A stretch of DNA of 64,000 bases. Source: UBA6398 sp963660485 (GTDB lineage Bacteria; Bacteroidota; Bacteroidia; Bacteroidales; Bacteroidaceae). Of this stretch, positions 1 through 7,894 are shown one piece after another. The stretch covers positions 1-64,000 of the forward strand of contig CAVKYH010000001.1 in assembly GCA_963660485.1 (NCBI GenBank), written 5' to 3'. The notes under the pieces were generated by a model that saw nothing but the letters and a program-made list of their open reading frames with translations, had not been told where the DNA came from and made no database searches. The position numbers and the translations under genes are program-made. Position 1 is the first letter of the stretch. The number at the start of each line of letters is the position of its first letter.

Positions 1-81
1 GCATCTAATTTAAATTAGATGCGTCGGAATTTAAATTTGGTGGCCCGGAGTTTTCACTACAAGCCATGTAGTGAAAACGGT
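1..81. repeat. 21-bp modular repeat array, copy 1
   Basis: Units start at 8, 29 and 50, each exactly 21 bp, with a partial unit before (1-7) and after (71-81). The first two begin with linker ATTTAAATT, followed by words AGATGCGTCGGA and TGGTGGCCCGGA. The third starts GTTTTCAC and ends in CCATGTA. Bases 50-61 and 67-78 form a perfect 12-bp inverted repeat. The array may continue left of the window. It belongs to a dispersed family described in the findings; no function is assigned. Confidence 0.85.
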
Positions 82-161
82 ATGGCAGGAAGCCTGAAAT
101 GTTTTGCGTATATTGTTGAGTATGTGTGAAATACGGTGTTTGTTGGGCTTTCTCGAAAGTT

Positions 162-491
162 CTACATGTTTTCGCATGCTTCGCCTTCGTGTCGTTTCAC
201 TTTTTCTCCGGGTTTGAGCAGGCGCGAATCGTAGCCTATTTTTTTCAGGTCCTCAAATAGTTTCTCCTGCGACACTTTGTCGGCGTCGAATTTCACGGTT
301 ACGGTTTGCTCTGCTACATTGGTTTTGATTTGTTTCACGCCTTTGTCGAAACGCAATGCGTTTTTGATTTTCGTTTCGCAGTTTGCGCAGTGCATTTGGG
401 GCGTTGTGGTGAGCGAGATAGTCTTGATGTCTTTAGCCGAAGTGCTTGCCGCGCCGAGCATGATTGCTGAAAAGAGTATTAACTTCTTCAT
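162..491 (-). CDS. periplasmic heavy-metal-associated (HMA) domain protein
   Basis: A 109-residue protein with an N-terminal signal peptide (MKKLILFSAIMLGAASTSA) and one HMA domain at about residues 24-95. The domain carries the metal-binding loop MHCANC near residues 33-38, the two-cysteine site used for Cu(I) or similar soft metals. The C-terminus adds a short Lys/His/Glu/Cys tail (KRHEGEACENM). It lies 36 bp downstream of the TonB-dependent receptor gene on the same strand, so the two are probably co-transcribed and may handle the same metal. The MerP/CopZ-like fold is established for the family. The periplasmic location rests on the signal peptide. The identity of the metal, and whether it acts as chaperone or sensor, is inference. 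Confidence 0.85.
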   Translation of the reverse strand: MKKLILFSAIMLGAASTSAKDIKTISLTTTPQMHCANCETKIKNALRFDKGVKQIKTNVAEQTVTVKFDADKVSQEKLFEDLKKIGYDSRLLKPGEKVKRHEGEACENM

Positions 492-527
492 GTTACGTTT
501 CTTTTATGATATGCTTTTTTGTATGTT

Positions 528-2558
528 TCAGAATTTTGCACGCACTCCCACGTAGGCCATTGCGCCATGCACCGGCCCCCAAACGATAGTGGGGTCGAAC
601 GTGTTGCTCCACGGAGACGCGGCGTTGACAATGGGATTTTTCTGCTTGAAGTTCGTCAGGTTTTCTCCGCCGAGGTATATTGAGAAATAGCGGAACTCTC
701 GTGTGATTTGCGCGCTGAGTTGTTCAAAGGCGTGAAAACGGTTGTTGTACGCCACAGTGCCGTTGCCAAGCATATGGTTTGGTATTCTTCCGCCGCCGTT
801 AAGTTGTAACGTTACATCAAACTGCCATTTCTCGAGCGGAGTCTTGTATTGTGCCGTAACGAGTCCCTTGTATTTGCTTGTCAAAGGGCGTTCCATCAGT
901 TTTCCGCCGTATGTGGTTTTCACGTCATTGTATCTCCACGCTGCGGTGAGCGAGAATCCTTCAAAAAGTGGGTATGTGGCATCTATTTGCAGGGTGTGCG
1001 AATAGGATTTGCCGCTCAGATTTGTGATGCTGATTGTTGAAAGTTTGCTGTCATAGTCCACCACGGCCTGGTTGCCGAATGTGGTGTAGTAGTACTCGGC
1101 ATTTATTTTGAGCACCTTCGACGAAACCGGAATCACAAACGCCATGCTTGCGCCGTAGTTCCATGCGCGTTCCTGTTTGAGGTTCCCTATTTCGAGTATA
1201 CGCCCGCTCGCTGTGAGGTTGTTGTATTCCGTGAGCGCGTTGACCGTTCTGTAGCCTTTTCCTGCCGACAACCGAAGACCGAAAAGCGGCACGGGCTGGA
1301 ATTTAACGTGGAAGCGCGGTGTGGCAAACGTTCCGAAACGGCTGCTGTTGTCTATGCGCCACCCTGCCATTGCTATGATTTTGTTGTGAAGGTTAAACGT
1401 GTATTGGGCATACGCTCCCGGAGTGGTTTCCGTCTCGTGGAATCTTTGCGGCACACTGTCTCCTTTCCAAATCAGGCGCTTGTTCGAAACATGTTGTGAG
1501 ATATAGTCGTGATTCAGGCTCACTCCTGCCGAAATGTTGTGCAGCGGGGTGAGATTTGTTTCGTACATCAGCGACGCGTAGGCGTTTTTGTCGTTGGCGT
1601 AATATGACTTGTTTCCGAATTTACTGCTTAGTTCCTGCATGGTGGCCGATGTCATGAGCGCGATGTTTGTGCCTTTTTCGGCGTTGAGCACAATGGCGTG
1701 TTTCATATAGGCATTGTATCGGCTGGTCTCTATTCCTATTTTATAAAGAGGCATTGTGTCGAAGTTGCGGTGCATTTGTCCGCCGTTTCTTTCCTCATGC
1801 AGTGCCGACAGTCCGCCGTGGAAAATATATTTCGAGCCCACATAAGCCCAACGGTTCATGATGTTGTATTGCGTGGCTTTGGGCTTGTCGTAAAAATTGT
1901 CGTGGTTTTCGTCGTGTTCCTTGAACGATTTTTCGGCATGTCCCATCAAGATTGTGCTAAGTTTGTCGGTGAGATGCCAGTTGTGCGAAGCGTTTGCCTC
2001 CACCTTGGTTTTGGTGTTGGCATAAAGGTTGAGGTTTGTCTGTTCCTCGTCTTCGGGTTTCAGAAAATCAATGTTGAGTTGTCCTGTGATTGATTCGTAT
2101 CCGTTTTTCACCGATGAACAACCCTTTGAAACCTGAATTGCTTTCAACCACGCCCCGGGCACGTAGCCCAAAGAGTAGGGCAAAGCGGAATTTCTGAAGT
2201 CGGGCAAAGTTTCCGACAGCATTTGGACATAAGTTCCCGAGAGCCCGAGCAGTTTAATCTGCTTAATGCCCGTGGCAGCATCGGTGTAGCTCACATCTAC
2301 CGAGGGATTGGTTTCAAAACTCTCGCCAAGATTGCAACAGGCTGCCCTGAAAAGTTCTTTCTGTCCGATGACCATTCCGTTTTCAGCGCCTGCCATTCGC
2401 CGCGTAGCCACTTTAGCTTTCACCGAAACGCTTTGCAGGCTATGGTTTCGGTTTGTGATTCCCCCGGCAGTGTCAACGGGGGCAATGCTGTCGGTCTGTG
2501 CAAAAGCCTGTGCGCAGGTCATAAGCCCGGCAAAGGCTATAGAGATTTTTGTAAGCAT
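528..2558 (-). CDS. TonB-dependent outer-membrane receptor
   Basis: A 676-residue protein with signal peptide (MLTKISIAFAGLMTCAQAFA). The plug domain covers about residues 45-170 and includes a Cys-Cys pair (FRAACCNLGESFE). A beta-barrel follows and ends in the aromatic-rich strand AYVGVRAKF typical of outer-membrane proteins. There is no N-terminal carboxypeptidase-like domain, so it is a short receptor rather than a SusC-type one. The extracellular part of the barrel holds His-rich stretches such as HDENHDNF. It imports its ligand across the outer membrane using TonB-ExbBD energy. The downstream HMA protein makes a metal or metal chelate the best guess for substrate. The family call is firm; the substrate is inferred. 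Confidence 0.92.
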   Translation of the reverse strand: MLTKISIAFAGLMTCAQAFAQTDSIAPVDTAGGITNRNHSLQSVSVKAKVATRRMAGAENGMVIGQKELFRAACCNLGESFETNPSVDVSYTDAATGIKQIKLLGLSGTYVQMLSETLPDFRNSALPYSLGYVPGAWLKAIQVSKGCSSVKNGYESITGQLNIDFLKPEDEEQTNLNLYANTKTKVEANASHNWHLTDKLSTILMGHAEKSFKEHDENHDNFYDKPKATQYNIMNRWAYVGSKYIFHGGLSALHEERNGGQMHRNFDTMPLYKIGIETSRYNAYMKHAIVLNAEKGTNIALMTSATMQELSSKFGNKSYYANDKNAYASLMYETNLTPLHNISAGVSLNHDYISQHVSNKRLIWKGDSVPQRFHETETTPGAYAQYTFNLHNKIIAMAGWRIDNSSRFGTFATPRFHVKFQPVPLFGLRLSAGKGYRTVNALTEYNNLTASGRILEIGNLKQERAWNYGASMAFVIPVSSKVLKINAEYYYTTFGNQAVVDYDSKLSTISITNLSGKSYSHTLQIDATYPLFEGFSLTAAWRYNDVKTTYGGKLMERPLTSKYKGLVTAQYKTPLEKWQFDVTLQLNGGGRIPNHMLGNGTVAYNNRFHAFEQLSAQITREFRYFSIYLGGENLTNFKQKNPIVNAASPWSNTFDPTIVWGPVHGAMAYVGVRAKF

Positions 2559-2599
2559 GCTTATACTTGCTTTATATCTTTTTACATCAATTAATACTT

Positions 2600-2680
2600 G
2601 TATTGTTCGCTTAGAGCAGGATAAATTATGGCTTAAATCCTTTTACGCAGCAAATATAGCAATAATTGCGCGAACAATAC
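2600..2680 (-). promoter_or_regulatory. putative promoter and inverted-repeat operator of the receptor/HMA operon
   Basis: On the minus strand TATATTTG (complement of 2651-2658) matches the Bacteroidales -7 box TAnnTTTG; no clear TTTG lies at the expected distance upstream. An 11-bp perfect inverted repeat, GTATTGTTCGC at 2600-2610 and GCGAACAATAC at 2670-2680, brackets this box, with one arm just upstream of it and the other in the presumed leader. That spacing suggests two regulator half-sites. The regulator is unknown. Confidence 0.5.
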
Positions 2681-2801
2681 TGCATTTTGGTTGCAAATAG
2701 AGGCTCATACAAAAACGGGCTGGGCCTGCGGTAACAACGCCATGCGGAGCGAGGAGGATATAAACCACACATTTTCAAAAGAAAAGCCTTGCCGCGAAAC
2801 C

Positions 2802-2878
2802 GTTGCGAGATGTGGCAAAAACTCCAAGGCATCTTGTGAAAAACGATGTCAGACATTGTTTTTGCGATATACGGGAAG
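2802..2878. repeat. 21-bp modular repeat array, copy 2
   Basis: Units GCAAAAACT...CATCTT (2815-2835), GTGAAAAACGATGTC...CATT (2836-2857, 22 bp) and GTTTTTGCGATAT... (2858-2878), preceded by a partial unit from 2802. This copy lies between two divergent genes (receptor and GH2), so it is not simply a terminator. The rest of the 2559-2984 gap holds the receptor and GH2 promoters and nothing else recognisable. Confidence 0.7.
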
Positions 2879-2921
2879 AGAAAAATAGTTCGCGATATAG
2901 GGATTTTGCCAACCCTAAACG

Positions 2922-2951
2922 ATTGTAAAAAAACGATTATCATTATATTTG
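2922..2951 (+). promoter_or_regulatory. putative promoter of the GH2 gene
   Basis: TATATTTG at 2944-2951 fits the TAnnTTTG -7 consensus. ATTG at 2922-2925 is an 18-bp-spaced, imperfect -33 box. The start codon at 2985 follows about 27 nt after the expected transcription start. Confidence 0.55.
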
Positions 2952-2984
2952 CAACAGATTCGTGAAAACGCAAAACTATAGAAT

Positions 2985-5102
2985 ATGAAAAAGATAACTA
3001 TCATTGTTTTATCCCTATTGGCTTGCTTGCTTTGCATGCCCAATGCCAATGCCCAAAGACGCGCCTGGGAACAGACGGAATTGAAGAACTGGAGTTTCAG
3101 CAAGGACAAGGTTTCGTGGGAAGAGGTGAGCGTTCCCCATAGCTGCAATGCCATTGACGGACGCACAAGCAAATATTATCGCGGCAAGGCTTATTATAAA
3201 TGCCAGCTCAATTTCGACAAAAGCGATTTGAAACGCCCCGTTTATTTGCTCTTCGAGGGTGCAGCCCAGGCGGCAACTGTGAGCGTCAACGGCAAGGAAG
3301 TGCGCACCCACAAAGGCGGATATACACCTTTTGTCGTAACCATAGGAGATAAAATCCATGAAGGGAAAAACGATATCGAGGTTTGCACCGACAACACGCT
3401 CGATGTAAACCTTATTCCGGTGAGTTCGGACTTCAACAAGAACAATGGTCTTCACAATCCCGTGTATCTGCTGAAGATGAACGGCGTGTTTTTCCTGCCC
3501 GAGCGACATGGAATGTACCGCATGCACGTGAGCACACCTTATGTGAGCCGCGAACAAGCCAACGGCAAGGTTGAAACGTTTATAGTGAACACAAGCGGGA
3601 AAAAACAAAAGGTGAAAATCCGCTTCTCCCTCAAAACTCCAGGCGGAAATTCGGAAAGCTACAAATCAGAAAAGGAAGTGGTGATAGAAAACCGCCAATC
3701 GTATGAATACATTCATAACTTCGTGCTTTTTTATCCGCATCTCTGGGACGGTGTAGACGATCCTTTTATGTATGACGCCCAACTTGAAATCATCGACTCC
3801 AAAGGCAAGACAATCGATGTGGCACAGACAAAAGTCGGCTTCCGTTATTATCAAACCTCTGTGAGCAACGGTTTCTTCCTCAACGGACGCAGTTACCCGC
3901 TTCGCGGAGTGTCGGAACACCAGGACTGGGACGGACAAGCCTCGGCTGTAACAAAAGACCACACCTACAAAGACTACGAAATTATCAAGGAGCTTGGAGC
4001 AAACTTCGTGCGCCTTGCGCATTACCCCCACAATGATTATGAATTCCAACTCTGCGACTCGCTGGGAATTGTGGTGCAAACGGAAATTCCTTGGGTGAAT
4101 GTTTGCGGTGTGAACGCCTCTCCCGAATATTTCAACAACATAAACCAACAAATGACGGAGATGGTTTCAAATCTTTACAACCACCCGAGCATCGTGTTCT
4201 GGGGAATGTGGAACGAAGTAGACGGTTGGGGTAACACTGACCAACTGCAAGGAAAAATCAGTCAGGATTATGTGGTGGAACAAACCGCTCGCCTTTACCG
4301 CAACGCCAAAGGTCTTGACCCCTATAGGTATGTTGGTTTGACCGATTGCAGCATGTTCCGCCAAAAGCAATACACAAAACTTTGCGGAGACTTCTTTTCA
4401 GAAAACAGATACCCCGATTGGTATCAACTCGGTCAAGGTCCCAACCGTTTGACTAAGGAGATGAACGAAGTGCATTCCAAGATGGGCGTAACGAATATAG
4501 CAGAATACGGCAGCGGGTCAAATCCTTTCTGCCACACACTCGATTCGGCTGTGATGAAAAACCGCAAGGACGACCGCAAACACTATGAAGAATACGGCTG
4601 CTACGTTCACGAGAACGACGTAAGGCAGATACTCAAAATGCCGTGGCTCAATTTCACTTCGCTGTGGATTATGTTCGACTTCCCGGTGGCTAACCGTCAG
4701 GAGGGATACCTTGACAGTGGCGACGGAGTGAATTTCACCGAAACCGAAAGCCGTAAATATATGAACGATAAAGGACTTGTTACGCGCGACAGAAAGATAA
4801 AGAAGGACCATTTCTATCTTTACAAATCACTGTGGAACAAAAAAGAAACCACTGTGTATATTACCGGACGCCGCCGCACGGGCAGCCCGAAAGACGTAGC
4901 GTTCAACGTGAAAGTATATAGCAATGCCAAGAGCCTCACACTTTATCAAAACGGGGAGAAAGTGCAGACGCTCGACAAATGTCCCGATGAAACCGGGGTG
5001 ATTTGGACTTTCGCGCCGGTGAAATACAAGACTGCAAACGACAAGTTCAAGGTAGTTTCCGACAACGGCGTTACCGACGAAGTGGAATGGAAAGCCTTGT
5101 AA
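2985..5102 (+). CDS. glycoside hydrolase family 2 (beta-galactosidase-like)
   Basis: A 705-residue secreted protein with a signal peptide ending at about residue 23 (ANAQ). The family 2 domain order is visible. A jelly-roll sugar-binding domain covers about 25-180 and an immunoglobulin-like domain about 185-290. A TIM barrel follows from about 300, with GVSEHQDWDG, NFVRLAHYPHNDYEF and the acid/base motif MWNEVDGWG near 410. The likely nucleophile glutamate is in NIAEYGSG. Family 2 enzymes hydrolyse beta-galactosides, beta-mannosides or beta-glucuronides; the exact sugar cannot be read. The gene is monocistronic with its own promoter and a terminator at 5127-5174. Confidence 0.92.
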   Translation: MKKITIIVLSLLACLLCMPNANAQRRAWEQTELKNWSFSKDKVSWEEVSVPHSCNAIDGRTSKYYRGKAYYKCQLNFDKSDLKRPVYLLFEGAAQAATVSVNGKEVRTHKGGYTPFVVTIGDKIHEGKNDIEVCTDNTLDVNLIPVSSDFNKNNGLHNPVYLLKMNGVFFLPERHGMYRMHVSTPYVSREQANGKVETFIVNTSGKKQKVKIRFSLKTPGGNSESYKSEKEVVIENRQSYEYIHNFVLFYPHLWDGVDDPFMYDAQLEIIDSKGKTIDVAQTKVGFRYYQTSVSNGFFLNGRSYPLRGVSEHQDWDGQASAVTKDHTYKDYEIIKELGANFVRLAHYPHNDYEFQLCDSLGIVVQTEIPWVNVCGVNASPEYFNNINQQMTEMVSNLYNHPSIVFWGMWNEVDGWGNTDQLQGKISQDYVVEQTARLYRNAKGLDPYRYVGLTDCSMFRQKQYTKLCGDFFSENRYPDWYQLGQGPNRLTKEMNEVHSKMGVTNIAEYGSGSNPFCHTLDSAVMKNRKDDRKHYEEYGCYVHENDVRQILKMPWLNFTSLWIMFDFPVANRQEGYLDSGDGVNFTETESRKYMNDKGLVTRDRKIKKDHFYLYKSLWNKKETTVYITGRRRTGSPKDVAFNVKVYSNAKSLTLYQNGEKVQTLDKCPDETGVIWTFAPVKYKTANDKFKVVSDNGVTDEVEWKAL

Positions 5103-5126
5103 GCCATTCTTGCTAAAATTCACACA

Positions 5127-5174
5127 ACGGCCCCTGCGTTTGAAACCAAATGGCGCAGAGGTCGTTTCTTTTTG
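5127..5174 (+). terminator. Rho-independent-like terminator after GH2
   Basis: An imperfect stem (AACGGCCCCTGCG paired with CGCAGAGGTCGTT) with a 15-base loop is followed by TTCTTTTTG. It sits 25 bp after the GH2 stop. Confidence 0.7.
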
Positions 5175-5265
5175 TTTTGCGTTCAAATATCAATGTGTAA
5201 AAACTATAGGAAACAAGCATCACGAACAACAAAAAGGCCACTCGTTCGCAAAGCAATAATACACC

Positions 5266-5370
5266 GTTTTTACAATAACCGATGTCGTAAAAACTAGGTC
5301 AGACCTAATTTAAACTCCGACGCATCTAATTTAAATTAGATGCGTCGGAGTTTTTGCGATATTTGATGTT
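5266..5370. repeat. 21-bp modular repeat array, copy 3 (left flank of the CRISPR-Cas locus)
   Basis: Five exact 21-bp units begin at 5266, 5287, 5308, 5329 and 5350. The middle contains a 42-bp perfect palindrome at 5312-5353 centred on AATTTAAATT. Bases 5281-5369 are identical over 89 bp to 21808-21896, in the same orientation, on the far side of the CRISPR locus. It lies between the convergent GH2 and cas2 genes. Confidence 0.95.
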
Positions 5371-5387
5371 GTTTTTATAGCTGAAAA

Positions 5388-5870
5388 TCAAAAAAATAAG
5401 GTAGACTTGTTGTGCGTGATAATGTCTATGTCGATTTTCTGTCCGATGATTTTCATCATTCTCAGATAGTCTGTAGTTATCGGCAGAACTATTATGCTGT
5501 CGTTGTTTTCATAGGCTTCTTGTACTTCGGTGAGGTCTTTTTTGATTTCCGAATAAACCTCGGTGGAAGTGTTGCCGAGAAAAATCGAACGTTGTATGGG
5601 TGTGCAACCACGGCGTTCGAGATATTTGTGAACAAGTGCCCTCACTTTGTTGCTTTCAATGTCGTACATTACAAAAAACAGCATTTTGCCCGATTGTTTT
5701 TTCTGTTGTTCCACAATTCCGAGTAGTTTTTTTACCCGGTTTTCTATAGTGTCGATTTGTTCTCCGCTTTCTTTTGGGGGTAAATCAGAAACAGGGTGAA
5801 GTAGTTGCGCTTTGCGGATTTTCTGCATGCGCTCCACAAACGACAACGGCGGTTTCTTTTTTCTCGGCAT
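5388..5870 (-). CDS. cas2: Cas2 with an N-terminal extension
   Basis: A 160-residue protein. The Cas2 ferredoxin-like core starts at about residue 62 (KMLFFVMYDI), with the conserved Asp at about 70, and continues through RALVHKYLERRGCTPIQRS and the strand DSIIVLPIT. Cas2 normally starts at this strand, so the first 60 residues (basic PRKKK start, then a Lys/Glu-rich helical region) are an extension. ATG at 5870 was chosen over 5897 because it falls 7 bp after the preceding stop, matching the spacing elsewhere in the operon. Cas2 dimers bridge Cas1 dimers in the spacer integrase. This is the last gene of the operon. Confidence 0.9.
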   Translation of the reverse strand: MPRKKKPPLSFVERMQKIRKAQLLHPVSDLPPKESGEQIDTIENRVKKLLGIVEQQKKQSGKMLFFVMYDIESNKVRALVHKYLERRGCTPIQRSIFLGNTSTEVYSEIKKDLTEVQEAYENNDSIIVLPITTDYLRMMKIIGQKIDIDIITHNKSTLFF

Positions 5871-5877
5871 GACAAAT

Positions 5878-6906
5878 CTACAACCCGTTTTCAGCAAGGA
5901 AACCGTTTATTACTTCAACCATCAATTCGTTAGCCTCTTTGTCGGTGCCTGTGCGCGGAGATTGTATCACCGAAAAGCCACGTTTGCCGTAGAAAAGATT
6001 GATCTCGGCTTTTTTCAAACCGATGCGGAATTTCATTTTCTTTCCATATTGTATGTTTTCTACGTCGGCAACACTAATACCTTTGTCTTCTATGTATTGT
6101 TTTAGGTCGTCCATTATATCGTTTAAGATCTCGGGCACGTATGCAGGTACTTTATTTGTTTTTTTTGCAGCTGCCGGATTGAGTGTACTGCGTATCTTTT
6201 CCATTATTTCGTTACCAGGATCAACAATCTTCTGTTCTTTGCTTTTGTTCTCAGACGCTTTTTGTTTTTCCTCTTTCTCGATTTTGTTTTTAAGGTCGAA
6301 AGCTACAAGAATATCTTCGTCAGGATTTATGTAATTGGAAAGAGTAATGGTTTCGGCAGAAGGATTGAAAAAAACATTGGGGTCGGCACTCAAGAAACAT
6401 GCACGGGCTACATCGCATGTCTTGGTATCGATCGCCTGCTCTATGTTGAAATGTTTGGAATATTTGGTTGCAAAAATTTTGTAGAACGTTTTGTATAGTC
6501 CGGCATCGTAACATCTTTCAGAGAGTTTGAACATAACCTTCAAACCATCGCCTCCCGGAGAGACAAAACACATAACCGTTCGTGGGTCTGCCGATATTTT
6601 ATGGCGCAAATCTTGAAGAACGATTCCTTTTTCGGTAATATGATCGATGTCGATGAGGAAATATTCCGTATAGGCGAAGTTTTCGTTTTTGCGATAAGGC
6701 GGATTAAACGATGCACACACAAAGAAAGGCAAACGCTGTTTGAGATTGGCATATCCAGATGGGTTCAGATTTCTTACGATTCGGAGCTGCTCTATCAGAG
6801 ATGCCGTTTCGGGGCGCGGCTTCCTTATGGTGTCGAAAATTTGTCTTATCTGCACCTTTTGCAATTGCTCGGTAGTACTTTTTATATTGTTCCCAATTGA
6901 AACCAT
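5878..6906 (-). CDS. CRISPR-associated primase-polymerase (VirE_N/BT4734-type Prim-Pol)
   Basis: A 342-residue protein with a Prim-Pol domain at about residues 40-190. The metal-binding DxD lies in YFLIDIDHI and the nucleotide-binding motif in FVSPGGDGLKVMFKL. A Lys/Glu-rich linker (about 205-235) and a smaller C-terminal domain follow. The N-terminal half matches the VirE_N/BT4734 family that includes CRISPR-associated Prim-Pols (CAPPs), which synthesise DNA and RNA and are linked to Cas1/Cas2 in type III loci. Here it lies between cas1 (7 bp) and cas2 (7 bp), so a role in preparing or filling in spacer precursors is the natural inference. It could also be an uncharacterised VirE_N protein without polymerase activity. 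Confidence 0.8.
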   Translation of the reverse strand: MVSIGNNIKSTTEQLQKVQIRQIFDTIRKPRPETASLIEQLRIVRNLNPSGYANLKQRLPFFVCASFNPPYRKNENFAYTEYFLIDIDHITEKGIVLQDLRHKISADPRTVMCFVSPGGDGLKVMFKLSERCYDAGLYKTFYKIFATKYSKHFNIEQAIDTKTCDVARACFLSADPNVFFNPSAETITLSNYINPDEDILVAFDLKNKIEKEEKQKASENKSKEQKIVDPGNEIMEKIRSTLNPAAAKKTNKVPAYVPEILNDIMDDLKQYIEDKGISVADVENIQYGKKMKFRIGLKKAEINLFYGKRGFSVIQSPRTGTDKEANELMVEVINGFLAENGL

Positions 6907-6913
6907 GATATAA

Positions 6914-7891
6914 TCAAATGTAATGTTTGAACTTTTGTGCCATTTTCTTTGCGTATACGTTGATTTGGGTCAGACGGCTGCGCTGCTGTGTGGCATCACT
7001 TTCTGTTATTTCATCTAAATAGTCGTTTACAGATTGTATCAGAATGCGTCGTCCCAAAGCTTCAAGCCAATAGGAACCGTCGGGACGAACAGAATAATGC
7101 TCGTTGGTAATGGCTTTTTGGCGAAGAAGTTGCACTACAACAAAATCTATCCAAACCCGATATAGTTCAATTATGTCGTAAACAAGCACAGGACGGTTGT
7201 AGTCGTCTCGATGCATAACTCCAACGTATGGATCAATTCCTGCTTTGATTAGCGCGCCTTCTATCTTGCCATACAAAAGTCCGTAGCCGTAATTGAGTAG
7301 AGCGTTAGCAATGTCGGTAGCTGGGTGTTGCGAGCGTTTTTCAAAGCGATATTCAGAAGGGAGAAATAGATTGAGTACATCGAAATAGATACGCGACGAG
7401 ACACCTTCCCACCCGCGTAGAGTTGGGGCTATGTCCGATACAACTTTTCCCGAAATGGATTGTATCTTTGTACGATAGTCTTCAAGACGCCGATTAGCCT
7501 TTTCTACTTCATTGTCGTAGCCTTCGGCCGATAGCATAAGCAATAACGCTTGTTGATTGGAAATTTTGCAACGTATCACATCCTTAATCCAACCTACGGC
7601 ATCGTGCGAAAAAGAAAAAGTGAGTTGCCCTTTGCGAATAGTAGAGACTGAACCATATTTGGGACTCCATATTCTTGCTATAGGATTGCCCGCTTTGTCG
7701 CTGAAGATCACTTCAATTTCATTTTCAACAGCAAGTAATATAGCATCGCTTGTTATCTGTGCTCCGCGGCTTATTTGTATGGCATTGACACCTGCTACAG
7801 GAATGCGTTGACGCCCATCTGCATTAGTAATGACAAATCCATCGTTGTCGCGACTTAATGATACTCCAAAATTGTTTATCACCAATTCCAT
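6914..7891 (-). CDS. cas1: Cas1 integrase
   Basis: A 325-residue protein of ordinary Cas1 length. The N-terminal beta domain starts MELVINNFGVSLSR. The C-terminal helical domain has catalytic Glu in RGWEGVSSRIYF and the catalytic His and acidic residues in GVMHRDDYNRPVLVYDIIELYR. It integrates new spacers at the leader end of the array with Cas2. It follows the helicase gene by 3 bp and precedes the Prim-Pol by 7 bp. It is a plain Cas1, with no reverse transcriptase or Cas6 fusion. Confidence 0.97.
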   Translation of the reverse strand: MELVINNFGVSLSRDNDGFVITNADGRQRIPVAGVNAIQISRGAQITSDAILLAVENEIEVIFSDKAGNPIARIWSPKYGSVSTIRKGQLTFSFSHDAVGWIKDVIRCKISNQQALLLMLSAEGYDNEVEKANRRLEDYRTKIQSISGKVVSDIAPTLRGWEGVSSRIYFDVLNLFLPSEYRFEKRSQHPATDIANALLNYGYGLLYGKIEGALIKAGIDPYVGVMHRDDYNRPVLVYDIIELYRVWIDFVVVQLLRQKAITNEHYSVRPDGSYWLEALGRRILIQSVNDYLDEITESDATQQRSRLTQINVYAKKMAQKFKHYI

Positions 7892-7894
7892 AGG

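Noticed and set aside
50..78. Inverted repeat in repeat copy 1 as terminator of the HMA gene
   Set aside because: On the minus strand the stem is followed by G/C-rich sequence, not a T run, and it is over 80 bp from the stop.
5266..5370. Modular repeats as CRISPR arrays or mobile-element ends
   Set aside because: Units are contiguous 21-bp blocks without spacers, and no transposase gene is present anywhere in the window.
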